24,856 nt of DNA, taken from assembly GCA_002310155.1 (NCBI GenBank), contig DBYF01000025.1, positions 46,031-70,886 on the forward strand, given 5' to 3'. Origin of the DNA: Mageeibacillus sp. UBA1193. GTDB lineage: Bacteria > Bacillota > Clostridia > Saccharofermentanales > Saccharofermentanaceae. Shown in pieces: positions 23,780-24,856 of the stretch (positions are counted from its first letter, which is position 1; each line of letters opens with the position of its first letter). Both the position numbers and the translations under genes were made by a program. The notes under the pieces are model-generated. The model saw only the letters and a program-made list of their open reading frames with translations, was not told where the DNA came from and made no database searches.

Positions 23780-24856
23780 ATGAAGAAGAATACTGCATCA
23801 CGTGGAAAAAAGACAGCAAGAAAGAGTTCAACAAGGAAGGCTTCTTTTCTGAAGAGTATTACTGCTCCGAAGAGAAAGGGCAGACGGAAAAAGACAGTTG
23901 TTTCGACCAAGGTAATTGCGATCATTACCGCAGTTCTGGTATGCAGCCTGTTCGTCACGATCCTCTGCACACAGGTATTCCATGAGCAGCTTGGACGCCT
24001 GTTTTCTAAGAAATATTCCGTAACCGATATTGATGGTTCAACAAAGAAATATACAGCAGATGAGCTGGAGGAAGAGCTGAAAAGTGACAGATTCTACCAG
24101 GGCATCCACGTCGACGGCGTAGATCTTTCCGGGAAAACACTCGAAGAAGCAAAGTCCATGTTCTCGGAGCTTCGCAGTGAGCACATAGACGAGCGGGTCG
24201 ATATCCGTTTCCAGATCGGAAATGAAATGGTCAGTCTGAATGCTGACGGATCCCATCTTACTTCCAACATCGATGATATACTCAACGAGGCTTACAATTA
24301 TGCAAAGACGAGCACTCTGGAGGGTGGAGACGGTCTAGTCGAGCGTTACCAGAAGGTCACGGAACTGAAGAAGACCCCGAAGGAGTTTACCTCTGCGTTT
24401 ACGATCGGCGATGCAAATATCAGCCAGCTGACACATGCTGCGCTTGACGAATATAACTGGGCTCCGAAGGAAGCGAAAGCAACGGGTTTTGACACCAGTG
24501 AACTGAAGTTTATCATCGAGGAGTCAAAGAACGGGCAGTCTGTTGATATTGATAAAGCCATCTCGGATGTGAAGAGTGCTTTTGCAGAGGGAAACTATAA
24601 GGCTGTGATTACGGTCGAGACTACGAGCCTGCCTCCGAAGACGACGGCGGATTCTCTCCGTGCAAAGCTCGGCAAAGTTTCTTCCAACGGTTCGAAAACA
24701 AAGGATGATTCGAACCGCAACACCAATATCTATCTGGTATGTAAAGCACTAGACGGCCTTGTACTCCAGCCGGGCGAACAGTTTGACTTCAACGCGATCA
24801 TCGGCCAGAGAACTCCGGAAAAAGGATATAAAGAAGCTGCGGGTATTACAAACGGA
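23780..24856 (+). CDS. VanW-domain protein, second paralogue, 3' end outside window
   Basis: The frame opened by ATG 23780 stays open to the last base, giving 359 residues without a stop. A strongly basic start of about 48 residues (KKNTASRGKKTARKSSTRK, then PKRKGRRKK) precedes a membrane helix at about 49-70 (VIAIITAVLVCSLFVTILC). The next region matches VanW protein 1 step by step: VTDIDGSTKKYTADELEEEL, GIHVDGVDLSGKTLEEAK, AYNYAKTSTL, ATGFDTSELKFIIEESK-G. The VanW domain begins with NRNTNI and LQPGEQFDFN and is cut at the window edge, so the GGGICQ motif and any tail are not seen. The ribosome site is GGAGAGG at 23762-23768. It lies after gpmI in the same orientation with its own promoter candidate. 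Confidence 0.88.
   Translation, partial: MKKNTASRGKKTARKSSTRKASFLKSITAPKRKGRRKKTVVSTKVIAIITAVLVCSLFVTILCTQVFHEQLGRLFSKKYSVTDIDGSTKKYTADELEEELKSDRFYQGIHVDGVDLSGKTLEEAKSMFSELRSEHIDERVDIRFQIGNEMVSLNADGSHLTSNIDDILNEAYNYAKTSTLEGGDGLVERYQKVTELKKTPKEFTSAFTIGDANISQLTHAALDEYNWAPKEAKATGFDTSELKFIIEESKNGQSVDIDKAISDVKSAFAEGNYKAVITVETTSLPPKTTADSLRAKLGKVSSNGSKTKDDSNRNTNIYLVCKALDGLVLQPGEQFDFNAIIGQRTPEKGYKEAAGITNG

Noticed and set aside
19982..24856. VanW genes as a vancomycin resistance cluster
   Set aside because: No vanA/B-type ligase, vanH, vanX or vanRS genes are present, and VanW-domain proteins are common in Clostridia without resistance.

Overview
The window looks like a chromosomal segment from a Gram-positive member of the Clostridia (Firmicutes/Bacillota). 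The order rpsD-rpoA-rplQ-ecfA-ecfT-truA is the distal end of the large ribosomal-protein operon as found in Firmicutes. Ribosome binding sites are strong AGGAGG types, two VanW-domain proteins are present, and a CsbB/YfhO-type surface glycosylation set is present. I cannot assign a genus from the sequence alone. No phage, insertion sequence, CRISPR, rRNA or tRNA was seen.

Positions 1-6367 (all + strand) hold the end of rpsD, then rpoA, rplQ, a single 600-residue protein fusing the two ECF-transporter ATPases (EcfA1-EcfA2), ecfT, a ROK-family glucokinase and truA. Normally the ATPases are two genes and truA follows ecfT directly. Here they are fused, and the glucokinase sits between ecfT and truA. 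Positions 6368-7136 hold a cyclophilin gene bracketed by two copies of a ~67-bp structured intergenic repeat. The second copy is nested inside a 16-bp perfect inverted repeat that spans the stop codons of the convergent cyclophilin and glycosyltransferase genes.

Positions 7127-18279 form the most distinctive block. A polyprenyl-phosphate glycosyltransferase of the CsbB/GtrB type (- strand) is divergent from an operon of three tandem, full-length YfhO-like membrane proteins (923, 915 and 928 aa) and an alpha-phosphohexomutase. The three downstream junctions overlap by 23, 4 and 4 bp. The likely theme is making an activated sugar (hexokinase, phosphomutase), loading it on undecaprenyl phosphate, and transferring it outside the membrane to cell-surface polymers. 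The substrates and acceptor are inferred.

Positions 18280-24856 hold an unrecognised 119-aa protein, a convergent Cof-type HAD phosphatase whose terminator lies in its own last codons, a membrane-anchored VanW/G5-like protein with a Thr-Pro-Ala-Asp repeat tail, the glycolytic enzyme GpmI, a duplicated terminator, and the first 359 residues of a second VanW paralogue that runs off the window.
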